Assembly (NCBI GenBank): GCA_944323245.1
Contig: CALURT010000006.1
Span: forward strand, 47,222-111,221
Direction of reading: 5' to 3'
DNA length: 64,000 nt
DNA from: an uncultured Bacteroidales bacterium
GTDB taxonomy: Bacteria > Bacteroidota > Bacteroidia > Bacteroidales > UBA932
Position numbers and translations under genes: made by a program. This document shows, piece by piece, positions 8,067 to 16,698 of the stretch. A model generated the notes under the pieces. The model worked only from the letters and a program-made list of their open reading frames with translations, searched no databases and was not told the origin of the DNA. Within the stretch, counting starts at the first letter, position 1. Every line of letters starts with the position of its first letter.

Positions 8067-9359
8067 TTATTTGTTTATCACTGACTCGTAAACTTTTTTG
8101 ATCTTGTATGCGGCGTTGTTCCATTTAAGGGCGTTGACTTCATCATAACCGCACTTGGCGGCCATTTCAGCCAGAGCATGGTAATTCAACAGGCCGTACA
8201 TTGCATCCGCCATCGCATCAATATCCCAGAAATCCACCTTTATGGCGTATTTCAGGACTTCCGCTACTCCGGACTGCTTCGAAATAATCGAAGGCACGTT
8301 GGTCCTCATGGCCTCCAAAGGAGAGATTCCGAACGGCTCGGACACCGAAGGCATCACATAGACGTCGGACAATGCGAACATTTTCTGCACGTCGGCACCG
8401 CGGAGGAATCCGGTAAAATGGAATCTGTCGGATATTCCGAGACGGGCCACATGGCTGATACACCTGTTGAGCATGTCACCGCTTCCCGCCATGACGAATC
8501 GCACGTTGCTGCATCTCTTCAGCACCTTGGCGGCCGCTTCAATGAAGTATTCAGGTCCTTTCTGGAAAGTGATCCTTCCGAGGAAGGTCACTACCTTGTC
8601 CTTGACTCCCCTTTCGACTGCAAGATGATCCCTGCCGCTGAAATCCACGGCATTGTGTACGGCAACCACCTTGTCCGGAGAGATTCCGTATTTGTTGATG
8701 ACAATGTTCCTCGTCAGTTCGCTCACTGCGATTACCTTGTCGGCAGCCTCCATTCCTTTCCTTTCAAGGTCGTAGACCCTCGTGTCGATCTTGTCGTCGC
8801 TGCTCCTGTCGAAGGAAGTGGCGTGGACATGGACCACGAGAGGTTTTCCGGTAAGCTGCTTTGCTGCGATTCCGGCAAGATATGTCAGCCAGTCGTGTGC
8901 ATGGATGACGTCGAACTCGTTTTCATGCTGCAGGGCTATGGTAGCTCCCACCATGGCATAACGGGCGACTTCCTCCATAAGGTTGGCCCCGTATTTTCCG
9001 GAAAACTTGTATTTCTGGCCGTATTGCACCCTGAAACTCTTTATCTGGCGTTTCTTTTCCTCTTCCACCATCTTGGTGAAGTCCTCAGGATCAACATAAG
9101 GCACCATATTCGAGCCGATATGCACGAATCTCACCTTCCCGAGAAATTCGTCCACCGAAGTGGACATCGTATCTATGGGAACATCGCTTGCATTGATGAT
9201 TTTCACTGCGCTCTGGTCCTCGTCTCCCGAGGCCGACGGCATTACGAAAAGAACGTCGACATCATTTGCCGCAAGTCCTTTCGTCATTCCGTAGCACGCA
9301 GTTCCGAGTCCTCCTGCGATATGAGGAGGGAACTCCCATCCGAACATCAAGACTTTCAT
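8067..9359 (-). CDS. GT4 family glycosyltransferase, glycogen-associated
   Basis: A 430-residue GT-B glycosyltransferase. The N-terminal domain begins MKVLMFGWEFPPHIAGGLG, the glycine-rich loop seen in GT4/GT5 glycogen- or starch-synthase-like enzymes, and continues with HAHDWLTYLAG. The C-terminal nucleotide-binding domain has GRITFQKGPEYFIEAA and the E-x7-E motif in EPFGISPLEAM (about residues 342-352). It overlaps the debranching-enzyme gene by 4 bases (ATGA) and lies 9 bases before the GH57 gene. A role in alpha-glucan priming or elongation is inferred from context; the donor sugar is not evident. Confidence 0.9.
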   Translation of the reverse strand: MKVLMFGWEFPPHIAGGLGTACYGMTKGLAANDVDVLFVMPSASGDEDQSAVKIINASDVPIDTMSTSVDEFLGKVRFVHIGSNMVPYVDPEDFTKMVEEEKKRQIKSFRVQYGQKYKFSGKYGANLMEEVARYAMVGATIALQHENEFDVIHAHDWLTYLAGIAAKQLTGKPLVVHVHATSFDRSSDDKIDTRVYDLERKGMEAADKVIAVSELTRNIVINKYGISPDKVVAVHNAVDFSGRDHLAVERGVKDKVVTFLGRITFQKGPEYFIEAAAKVLKRCSNVRFVMAGSGDMLNRCISHVARLGISDRFHFTGFLRGADVQKMFALSDVYVMPSVSEPFGISPLEAMRTNVPSIISKQSGVAEVLKYAIKVDFWDIDAMADAMYGLLNYHALAEMAAKCGYDEVNALKWNNAAYKIKKVYESVINK

Positions 9360-11320
9360 TTCTTCTCCTCCTTTTTGTTTTTGTCCATCAGATAATACAC
9401 TCTGAGCAATGCTGCGGTACTGCAGGCTGAAGAAATCGCTCCGTGTGCCTCATGAGGAGGGTCGCCGTCGTAAAGTTCGGAGAATGCACCCACGCCGTGC
9501 TTGCTGATGTCGGCATAGAAACCTTCTGTAAGATATTCCGCCTTCTTGTAGAAATTGGAACCCATCATCTTGAAACAGATGTTCATATAAGGACTGAGCA
9601 GCGACGGGAATGCGCATCCCTGATGATAGGCAAGATCCCTGTCTATCTGCGAACCTTCATAAACGCCTCTGTATTTCACGTTTCTCGGGGAAAGGGTCCT
9701 GATACCGCGGGTAGTCACAAGTTCGTTGTTGACAGTCATGACCACGCTCGATTTCACCTCGTCGTCCACTGGGGAATAATCAAGGGACACGGCATACAGC
9801 TGGTTAGGCCTTACGTCCATGTTACGGCCCGAATTGTCCACATAGTCTGCAAGATAACCGGCTTCCGGATCCCAGAACATGTCCTGATAGTTGGCTTCGA
9901 TCAGTTCCTGGACTTTCGACCAGCGGCTGACGAACTCGTTCTTCTTGGTCCCGTATTTTTTCTCCATTTCCAATGCGAAGGAAATCGCATTGTACCAGAA
10001 AGCATTCGTTTCCACCTGATAGCCGGCACGTTCTGTCACAGGATGGCCGTGGACATAGGCATTCATCCACGTAAGGGCCACTCCGTCCATCTGCGCCCAA
10101 AGCAGTCCGTTCGGATGCATGGCCACTTCGTTCCTCTGACCCGGAGCATAGCTTTCTATGATGGCTTTCAGCATCTTGCCGTATTTCTTCCAGATACGTT
10201 TTTCTTCTCCCGTATCCTGTTTGGTCTCCACGGCAAAGTGGACATACTGCTGGATAGTGTCCGTAAGCATCAAAGGAGCCTCCACCTGGGTCGTCCTGTG
10301 CAGAAGACGCTCCTGTTCGTCGGCAATGAGATTGTCGAGAATCTCCTCGAATTCGTTGCTGTCGCCGTTGGCATAGAGGGTAAGTCCCGGAAGCGACTCG
10401 ACTGTCTCTCTCAGGAGGCCTGTTTCAAGCCATGAAAAGCCTGCATTGATTCTCTTGTGCCCGTTGCGTGCACATTTGAGGAAATCGGCGTCACGCACGA
10501 GCAAGTCGTGATAATTGTCGATTTTGCCCAATCTTCTGACAGCGTCGGTGAATTTGCGTTTCAGTGTCTTCGGGTTGTCGACATCCACGGAAGCGGAGAA
10601 CACGATGGACTCTCCCGGCTTCATAGTGGTAATGAACATTCCCGGAACGAAGAGATCTTCCCTGCAATTGAATCCTCTTCTCATCTCGTCGGAATACGTG
10701 ATACCATTGTACCAGTAAGGAAGAGACTTGAACTGGGCCTTGGAACTTAACTGCAGATTAAGATTAGGGAAGGCATCGTACAATCTGAATGACACGCCGT
10801 TGTCGATTTCGTCGTAATCCGTCCTCGCCTCTCCGTTCTGGCTCGTAAGGCTGTGTACGCTTCTGAATGCCAGGAAAGGCTTGAGAAGAACCGTTGCTTT
10901 CTCCGGAGCCGACTCAAGGCTGTATTTGATAAGGACCTGATCGTTGTCCGGAGCCATGACAATGGTTTTTCTGAATACGATGTCTCCGACCTTGTACACT
11001 ATTTCAGGGGCAGGATCGGAATCGAAGTCGATTATGTACTTGTGTCCCCTCGGTTCATAGACATCCCCGTAGCAGTGGATACCTAAGTTGAACTGCTTGC
11101 CGCCCACAACCAGACTTTCGTCAAGCGAAGAAAGCAGGATATAGTTCCCGCCTCCCAACTTGTCTACAGGTACGGCGAGCAAGCCGTGGTACCGTCTGGT
11201 ATTGCAGGTCACTATGGAAGTGTTGCAATAAGCACCCGTCTTATTCGCCACGATGATTTCCCTCTTGAGCGAATATTCGAGGTTTACCAGTTCAGACTTG
11301 TTGAATTTCAAAAAAGCCAT
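9356..11320 (-). CDS. Glycogen debranching enzyme (amylo-alpha-1,6-glucosidase, GH133)
   Basis: A 654-residue protein with the N-terminal debranching-enzyme domain (KREIIVANKTGAYCNTSI, about residues 19-36, and NTRRYHGLLAV) followed by an (alpha/alpha)6-barrel-type catalytic half. The C-terminal conserved segments YHQGCAFPSLLSPYMN and GDPPHEAHGAISSACSTA match the glycogen debranching family. It should remove alpha-1,6-linked branch stubs left by the phosphorylase. No signal peptide is present. The gene is in the middle of the glycogen run, 40 bases after the branching enzyme and overlapping the GT4 gene. Confidence 0.94.
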   Translation of the reverse strand: MAFLKFNKSELVNLEYSLKREIIVANKTGAYCNTSIVTCNTRRYHGLLAVPVDKLGGGNYILLSSLDESLVVGGKQFNLGIHCYGDVYEPRGHKYIIDFDSDPAPEIVYKVGDIVFRKTIVMAPDNDQVLIKYSLESAPEKATVLLKPFLAFRSVHSLTSQNGEARTDYDEIDNGVSFRLYDAFPNLNLQLSSKAQFKSLPYWYNGITYSDEMRRGFNCREDLFVPGMFITTMKPGESIVFSASVDVDNPKTLKRKFTDAVRRLGKIDNYHDLLVRDADFLKCARNGHKRINAGFSWLETGLLRETVESLPGLTLYANGDSNEFEEILDNLIADEQERLLHRTTQVEAPLMLTDTIQQYVHFAVETKQDTGEEKRIWKKYGKMLKAIIESYAPGQRNEVAMHPNGLLWAQMDGVALTWMNAYVHGHPVTERAGYQVETNAFWYNAISFALEMEKKYGTKKNEFVSRWSKVQELIEANYQDMFWDPEAGYLADYVDNSGRNMDVRPNQLYAVSLDYSPVDDEVKSSVVMTVNNELVTTRGIRTLSPRNVKYRGVYEGSQIDRDLAYHQGCAFPSLLSPYMNICFKMMGSNFYKKAEYLTEGFYADISKHGVGAFSELYDGDPPHEAHGAISSACSTAALLRVYYLMDKNKKEEKK

Positions 11321-11360
11321 ACTTCTATTATTATATAGTTAACATTTTCCCTTTTATGTC

Positions 11361-13373
11361 TCAATCCTCCTTTTTCAGGACAATGGCGCAGCGGCTCGGG
11401 AGATAAAGGTAAAGGGTACTGTCATATTTCTGATTCCCGTTCGGCGACTTTTGCGGTACGGTAAAATGACAGTCCTCGTCCCTGACTCTTGAAAAACCTC
11501 CGAACGCCTTGTCGTCGCTGTCAAGAATCGGGACATATTTTCCCGCCGGTGCTGAAAATCCATAATCTGAAAAAGACGAGTTTGGATTGAAATTGAATGC
11601 AAAGATACAATTTATTCTTTTGAATACCAATATTTTTTTCTCTTCGTCCTGCACGAGGAGCTCAGGACGGTCTGTGAGTATTTTCTCTTCCCGACCGAGC
11701 CTTATCATCGCATTGTCGAAATTCAGCAGGAACCTGTACCGCAGATAATCCGGCTCCGCCAACGACCATTGCCGTCTTGCGTACTTGTAGGACCAGCCGT
11801 TCCCCTCTCTCGGGAAATCTATCCATTCCGGATGGCCGAATTCGTTGCCCATGAAATTCAGATAGCCGTCGCCGGCGGTAGCCATTGTCACGAGCCTTAT
11901 CATCTTGTGCAGGGCGATTCCCCTGTCCACGATGAGAGAGACAGATTCCGTATTCATGGCCGTGTACATTTCCTTGTCCATCAGACGGAAAATTATCGTC
12001 TTGTCTCCGACCATGGCCTGGTCGTGGCATTCTGCATAGCTGATGGTCTTTTCATCCGCACGCTTGTTGGTAAGCTGCCACCACATCTCCCCCATGCTCC
12101 ATTTCTCGTCCGGCAATTCCTTTATCCACTTTATCCAATGGTCAGCCACACCCATGCTCATCCTGAAATCGAAACCGATACCTCCGGCCTCGAAAGGAGC
12201 AGCCAGACCGGCCATCCCGCTGACGTCTTCGGCTATGGTGAACGCATCGCCGTTGATTTCCTTTATGAGGATGTTGGCCAAAGCCAGATAGGTCAGGGCA
12301 GACTCGTCCACGCCTCCGTTGAAATAATTGTCATATCCCACGAAATCCTTGCCGAGTCCGTGGTCCCAGTAAATCATGCTCGTGACCCCGTCGAAACGGA
12401 AACCGTCGATATGGTATTCCTCCATCCAGAACTTGCAGTTGGAAAGAAGGAAATGCTGTGTCTCGTGCCTTCCGTAATCGAAGCAGCGGGAACCCCATGC
12501 CGGATGCCTGCCGCGGTCTCCGGAATAAAAATACATGTCGTCCTTGCCGTCGAAATTGCCGAGACCCTCTAATTCATTATCCACGGAATGGGAATGGACT
12601 ATATCCATTACGACCGCAATGCCTGCCCCATGGGCTTCGTCCACCAACTCCTTGAACTCCTCCGGAGTGCCGAAACGGGAGCTCAACGCGTAGAAGTTGG
12701 ATACCTGATAGCCGAATGAACCGTAATACGGATGCTCCTGCAATGCCATAATCTGGATGGTATCATACCCGTCCCTGACGATTTTCGGCAGAACGTCACG
12801 TCTGAACTCGCTGAACGTGGATACTTTCTCCTGCTCGGAACTCATGCCGATATGACATTCGTAGATGAACGGATGTTCCCTTTTGCCAGGCTTCCCGTGT
12901 TTCCACCTGTACGGACTGTCAGGGCACCACACCTGCGCCGAAAAGACTTTCGTCTCCGGGTCCTGTACCGCCCTTGTCGTATAGGCAGGCAGCCTTTCCC
13001 CTCCTCCGCCGGGCCATTCGACGTAGAGTTTGTACAGGGATTCATGCGAAATGAACATCGGATCGAGATTTATCTCCCAGTTCCCGTTGCCGACAGGATG
13101 GAGGGCGTATGCCTCGGAGCGCCGCCAGTTGTTGAAATCCCCGATCAGATAAATTTTGGATGCATTCGGGGCCCATTCCCTGAAAACCCATGAACCGTCA
13201 TCCTTCCTGTGCATCCCGTAATACAAATGATTGTTGACACCCTTGGACAGAGAACCGTCAACCGCTATGTCTTCAATCGCTTCGACTATACGGGCGTGAC
13301 GGGCATCCACGGCATCCTTGTAAGGCATCAGCCACGGATCATTGTCATAAATCATCTTCGCTTTCTTTTCCAT
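11361..13373 (-). CDS. glgB: 1,4-alpha-glucan branching enzyme GlgB
   Basis: A GH13 branching enzyme that forms alpha-1,6 branch points. I start it at the ATG at 13371-13373 (670 residues, MEKKAKMIYDNDPWL), because a longer reading frame overlaps xseB and has an unrelated N-terminus; ATG 13379 is an alternative. A CBM48-like N-terminal domain (VFREWAPNASKIYLIGDFNNW) precedes the barrel. GH13 motifs are present: VMDIVHSH, DGFRFDGVTSM with the nucleophile Asp, FTIAEDVSGM with the acid/base Glu, and SYAECHDQ with the transition-state His-Asp. It starts 7 bases after the xseB stop. Confidence 0.95.
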   Translation of the reverse strand: MEKKAKMIYDNDPWLMPYKDAVDARHARIVEAIEDIAVDGSLSKGVNNHLYYGMHRKDDGSWVFREWAPNASKIYLIGDFNNWRRSEAYALHPVGNGNWEINLDPMFISHESLYKLYVEWPGGGGERLPAYTTRAVQDPETKVFSAQVWCPDSPYRWKHGKPGKREHPFIYECHIGMSSEQEKVSTFSEFRRDVLPKIVRDGYDTIQIMALQEHPYYGSFGYQVSNFYALSSRFGTPEEFKELVDEAHGAGIAVVMDIVHSHSVDNELEGLGNFDGKDDMYFYSGDRGRHPAWGSRCFDYGRHETQHFLLSNCKFWMEEYHIDGFRFDGVTSMIYWDHGLGKDFVGYDNYFNGGVDESALTYLALANILIKEINGDAFTIAEDVSGMAGLAAPFEAGGIGFDFRMSMGVADHWIKWIKELPDEKWSMGEMWWQLTNKRADEKTISYAECHDQAMVGDKTIIFRLMDKEMYTAMNTESVSLIVDRGIALHKMIRLVTMATAGDGYLNFMGNEFGHPEWIDFPREGNGWSYKYARRQWSLAEPDYLRYRFLLNFDNAMIRLGREEKILTDRPELLVQDEEKKILVFKRINCIFAFNFNPNSSFSDYGFSAPAGKYVPILDSDDKAFGGFSRVRDEDCHFTVPQKSPNGNQKYDSTLYLYLPSRCAIVLKKED

Positions 13374-13380
13374 AAACATA

Positions 13381-13572
13381 TCATGAATCCAGTTGTTCCA
13401 ATCTTTCACGGGCAGTCCTGAGATATGCCCTGCAGGCATCCACAAGTTCCTTCGAACGTTTTATATACCTGTCAATGTCATCTATGCCGACAGCCGGATC
13501 CTCCACCGTCGCCGCTATCTTCTCAAGCTCGGCCATCGCCGCCGCATAGTCGAATTTTTTCTTTCCCGCCAT
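13381..13572 (-). CDS. xseB: Exodeoxyribonuclease VII small subunit XseB
   Basis: A 63-residue helical protein of normal family length. The pattern FDYAAAMAELEKIAATVEDP, then IDDIDRYIKRSKELVDACR, is the two-helix XseB fold, with several small subunits binding one XseA. The complex degrades single-stranded DNA into oligonucleotides. It is 10 bases downstream of xseA and directly before glgB, so the DNA repair pair leads a transcript that runs on into glycogen metabolism. Confidence 0.93.
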   Translation of the reverse strand: MAGKKKFDYAAAMAELEKIAATVEDPAVGIDDIDRYIKRSKELVDACRAYLRTARERLEQLDS

Positions 13573-13582
13573 AAAATTTCCC

Positions 13583-14701
13583 TTAACTGTTCCGTCTTAC
13601 ATCCTTCACTTCGCAATCCAATGTCCCGTCGCCGAACATCAGCGCAAGGCTCTCCCCCGGATACCGTCCCTCCGTGCTTTTCACGGGAATCCCGCGGGAG
13701 TCAAGAGCCAGCAGATAACCTCTTTTGAGTATGTTCCGGGGATCAGCCGCCATGATTCTCGTCTCCAACACATCCATCCGGCTTTCCATAAGATGGATTT
13801 TCCCGAGAAACGCCAACCTGAGACGGTTGGCATACGAAAGGATTCTTGCATCCTCGTCCGCATACATCGATACCAGTTCGTCCGCCATCGCCGTAGGAGT
13901 CTTCCTGTATGACATGGCGACAAGATCGCACACATGGCAGTCCTGGTCATGGCCTATAGCCGTAAACACCGGCAACGGAAAACGCGCTATGACAGCCGCC
14001 AGGCCGTAATCGTCATAGCATGACAGGTCCGTTCTGGAGCCTCCGCCCCTCAATATCACTACTATATCGAACTTCCGGTCCGAAGCCGCCACCTCACCGA
14101 GAGCGGCGGAAATGGATGCCGGAGCTTCCGCCCCCTGCATAAGGGCAGGAAACAGTTCCGTCCTGAACACGAACCCGTACTCATTCTCATGCAGATGCCT
14201 TTCGAAGTCCCTGAAACCCGCCGCATCCGAAGCCGAGATCACCGCTATGTCATACGGCAGCACCGGCAGCGGGAGCTCTTTCTGCAGATCAATCAGTCCT
14301 TCCCGCCCAAGCCGTTCGAGAGCAAGCCTGCGGGCCCTTTCCTTTTCTCCCAAAGAATAGTCAGGGTCGATATCGTCGACTATCAATGACAGACCGTACA
14401 GCTGGCTGAAATTAACGGAAACCTTTACAAGGATTTTCATGCCTTCGGAAAGCGGCATGCCGGTTACGGATTCGAAAAAAGGACCTATGAACCGGTATTT
14501 GGAACTCCAGATCACGGCCTGCGCCCGGGCCACAAGCCCCGAGTCCCCGCTCTGGACCAATTCGATGTAACAATGCCCTCCCGGCTTGGCTTTCACGGCG
14601 CTTATTTCCGCCCTGAGCCATACCTTTTCAGGAAAAACACACTCGATACCCTCCTTCAGACGGGTCTGAAGTTCGAAAAGGTCAATGTAGTTTTTCTCCA
14701 T
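13583..14701 (-). CDS. xseA: Exodeoxyribonuclease VII large subunit XseA
   Basis: The catalytic subunit of exonuclease VII. I place the start at ATG 14699-14701 (372 residues, MEKNYIDLFELQTRLKEG) rather than at the longer open frame beginning at 14926, whose extra 75 residues are unlike the family. An OB-fold domain comes first (VWLRAEISAVKAKPGGHCYIEL, about 24-45), then the catalytic domain with ISASDAAGFRDFERHL, VVILRGGGSRTDLSCYDD and FTAIGHDQDCHVCD. The coiled-coil region that binds XseB is shorter than in Escherichia coli, where the subunit has 456 residues. Confidence 0.93.
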   Translation of the reverse strand: MEKNYIDLFELQTRLKEGIECVFPEKVWLRAEISAVKAKPGGHCYIELVQSGDSGLVARAQAVIWSSKYRFIGPFFESVTGMPLSEGMKILVKVSVNFSQLYGLSLIVDDIDPDYSLGEKERARRLALERLGREGLIDLQKELPLPVLPYDIAVISASDAAGFRDFERHLHENEYGFVFRTELFPALMQGAEAPASISAALGEVAASDRKFDIVVILRGGGSRTDLSCYDDYGLAAVIARFPLPVFTAIGHDQDCHVCDLVAMSYRKTPTAMADELVSMYADEDARILSYANRLRLAFLGKIHLMESRMDVLETRIMAADPRNILKRGYLLALDSRGIPVKSTEGRYPGESLALMFGDGTLDCEVKDVRRNS

Positions 14702-14779
14702 AGCCGTGGCAAAGTTCCATATCTTTACAAAATTAATAAATTTTACTTTAAAGAAATGATTTTTTATGTGAAATAATTG

Positions 14780-14787
14780 TATCTTCG
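14780..14787 (+). promoter_or_regulatory. Candidate -7 box upstream of engB
   Basis: TATCTTCG differs from the Bacteroidota -7 consensus TAnnTTTG at one base and lies 58 bases before the engB start, in the 143-base AT-rich gap between the divergent xseA and engB. No convincing TTTG -33 box was found. Confidence 0.35.
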
Positions 14788-14844
14788 CGCATCTTTTTTG
14801 AAATTTGGAGATATTGGGCAACCGCTTATTTTGTTGATTTATAG

Positions 14845-15447
14845 ATGAAAATAACTGACGCCATATTTTCCGGAAGCAGCACGGACGTGACGAAAAGACC
14901 GGTTCCGGCACTGCCGGAATTCGCATTCATCGGCCGCTCCAACGTAGGGAAATCCTCCCTGATCAACATGCTGTGCGGCAACAGGAAATTGGCCCTGACG
15001 TCAGCGACTCCGGGCAAGACCAAGGTCGTCAACCATTTTCTCATCAACAGACAATGGTATCTCGTGGATCTTCCGGGATACGGTTATGCCAAAATGTCCC
15101 AGGCCGGACGGCAGAAACTCGGTAAAATCATCCGGAACTACATCAATCTGTCGCCGGACATGGTCCTCCTTTTCGTACTCATCGACTCCCGTCATGAAAT
15201 AGGAAAGGCGGACATGGACTTCCTCATGGAACTCGGAGAAGGCGGATTCCCTTTCTCGATAATATTCACGAAATGCGACAAGTCCGGCCCCAATGCAAGA
15301 AAGGCCGTCCTTGACAAGACGAAAGCCAGACTGTTGGAATATTGGGAAGAGCTGCCGCCGACATTCGAAAGTTCCGCTGAAACCGAAATGGGGAAAGAAG
15401 AAATCCTCGACTATATCCAATCCGTATTGAATGATCTTAAACCTTAG
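14845..15447 (+). CDS. engB: Ribosome biogenesis GTP-binding protein EngB (YsxC/YihA)
   Basis: A 200-residue single-domain TRAFAC GTPase needed for large-subunit assembly. The GTPase motifs are in order: G1 GRSNVGKSS (about residues 29-37), G2 region ATPGKTK, G3 DLPGYGYAK, G4 TKCDKSG and G5 ESSAE. Length and start (MKITDAIFSGSSTDVTKRP) fit the family. It is the first gene after the divergent gap with xseA and leads into prs with only 8 bases between them, so the two are probably cotranscribed. Confidence 0.97.
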   Translation: MKITDAIFSGSSTDVTKRPVPALPEFAFIGRSNVGKSSLINMLCGNRKLALTSATPGKTKVVNHFLINRQWYLVDLPGYGYAKMSQAGRQKLGKIIRNYINLSPDMVLLFVLIDSRHEIGKADMDFLMELGEGGFPFSIIFTKCDKSGPNARKAVLDKTKARLLEYWEELPPTFESSAETEMGKEEILDYIQSVLNDLKP

Positions 15448-15455
15448 ATAACACG

Positions 15456-16406
15456 ATGCACAACGAACACAAAATGAAAATCTTTGCATGCAGGAGCTCG
15501 AAAGCCCTTGCTGAAAGAATCGCCAAATCACTTAACATGGACCTCGGGCAATCCGATGTACTTACATTCAGCGACGGGGAATTCCAGCCGTCATTCAACG
15601 AAAGTGTGAGAGGAGCCACCGTATTCATTGTGCAGTCGACCTTCCCTCCGGTAGAGAACCTTTTCGAACTCCTGCTGATGATAGATGCGGCCAAAAGGGC
15701 TTCGGCACATTCGGTAGTGGCTGTAATGCCGTATTTCGGCTGGGCCCGGCAGGACAGGAAAGACAAGCCGAGGGTTTCCATCGGAGCCAAGCTCGTGGCG
15801 AACATTCTCCACGCCGCCGGATGCGACAGGGTCATGACATGCGACCTCCACGCCGACCAGATCCAGGGCTTCTTCGACTTTCCGGTGGACCATATCTACG
15901 CAAGTTCCATTTTCCTGCCTTACCTCAGGGAAAAGAACATAGAAAACCTTGCCATAGCCGCTCCTGACATGGGAGGAGCCAAAAGGGCCAATGCATACGC
16001 ACGTTATCTCCAGTGTCCGGTAATCATCTGCCACAAATCCCGTGAACGGGCGAACGTGGTAGGCTCCATCACTGCAATCGGTGACGTCGCCGACAAGAAT
16101 GTCATCATCGTAGACGACATGATTGATACGGCCGGCACCCTCACCAAGGCGGCCAACGTATTGAAGGAGATGGGAGCGAAAAGCGTCAGGGCCTGTGCGA
16201 CCCACGCCGTGTTCTCGGGCAACGCCTACGAACGCATCGCCGGATGCGCCCTTGAGGAAGTCATCGTGACTGATACGATACCTCTCGCTTCCGACCCCGA
16301 AAAGGACAAGAGCAAGATTACCGTACTGTCGGTAGCCGACATGTTCGCCAATATAATGTATAAGGTGTACAACTACGAACCGATAAGTCCGGACTTCATT
16401 TTCTGA
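15456..16406 (+). CDS. prs: Ribose-phosphate pyrophosphokinase Prs
   Basis: A 316-residue PRPP synthetase that transfers pyrophosphate from ATP to ribose 5-phosphate, feeding nucleotide, histidine and tryptophan synthesis. Visible signatures are FSDGEFQPSFNESVRG, the PYFGWARQDRKDKPR ATP-site loop, DLHADQIQGFFDFPVDH, and the PRPP-binding loop VIIVDDMIDTAGTL. Length is normal. A second ATG at 15474 could also serve as start, but the N-terminus from 15456 is short and acceptable. It lies between engB and a small membrane protein gene. Confidence 0.97.
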   Translation: MHNEHKMKIFACRSSKALAERIAKSLNMDLGQSDVLTFSDGEFQPSFNESVRGATVFIVQSTFPPVENLFELLLMIDAAKRASAHSVVAVMPYFGWARQDRKDKPRVSIGAKLVANILHAAGCDRVMTCDLHADQIQGFFDFPVDHIYASSIFLPYLREKNIENLAIAAPDMGGAKRANAYARYLQCPVIICHKSRERANVVGSITAIGDVADKNVIIVDDMIDTAGTLTKAANVLKEMGAKSVRACATHAVFSGNAYERIAGCALEEVIVTDTIPLASDPEKDKSKITVLSVADMFANIMYKVYNYEPISPDFIF

Positions 16407-16419
16407 CAGATTTTTCGTC

Positions 16420-16698
16420 ATGGAAATTTTCGTTGCCGCCCTCATATTCGTCGGACTGAGTGTCATAGGTCTGTGTTTCAACATTATCTTCCGTAAAAAC
16501 GGGAAATTCCCGGAAACGGAGATAAGCAGCAACGCGGAAATGAGGAAGCGCGGCATCAGATGCGCAAAGGAAGAGGAATTGAGACTGTGGGGACAGAAAA
16601 ACCATAAGGAACACCCTGACTGCGGAGACATCGGCTGCTCTTCCTGCGCAGGATGTGATATAATGTTCAAAACCAAATCCAACGAAGAGACAAAATGA
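16420..16698 (+). CDS. Small Cys-rich single-pass membrane protein, function unknown
   Basis: A 92-residue protein not assigned to a named function. Residues 2-23 ([20 protein letters not shown]) form one membrane span, followed by a Lys/Asn/Gly linker with [20 protein letters not shown], a segment I associate with a recurrent Bacteroidota family. The C-terminal half has one Cys after RGIR and then a cluster C-x4-C-x2-C-x2-C (about residues 69-79), a possible metal or iron-sulfur site. It starts 13 bases after prs and overlaps the der start by 4 bases, so translation is probably coupled to der. Confidence 0.78.
   Translation: MEIFVAALIFVGLSVIGLCFNIIFRKNGKFPETEISSNAEMRKRGIRCAKEEELRLWGQKNHKEHPDCGDIGCSSCAGCDIMFKTKSNEETK

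Noticed and set aside
8178..9395. A 405-codon plus-strand open frame
   Set aside because: Antisense to the GT4 gene, whose motifs and overlaps are convincing; the composition is shadow-like.
13374..13445. 24-codon upstream extension of glgB
   Set aside because: It lies within xseB in another frame, and branching enzymes of this type start at the segment preceding NDPWL.
14702..14926. 75-codon upstream extension of xseA
   Set aside because: Runs through the AT-rich divergent gap and into engB; the OB domain starts properly at 14701.
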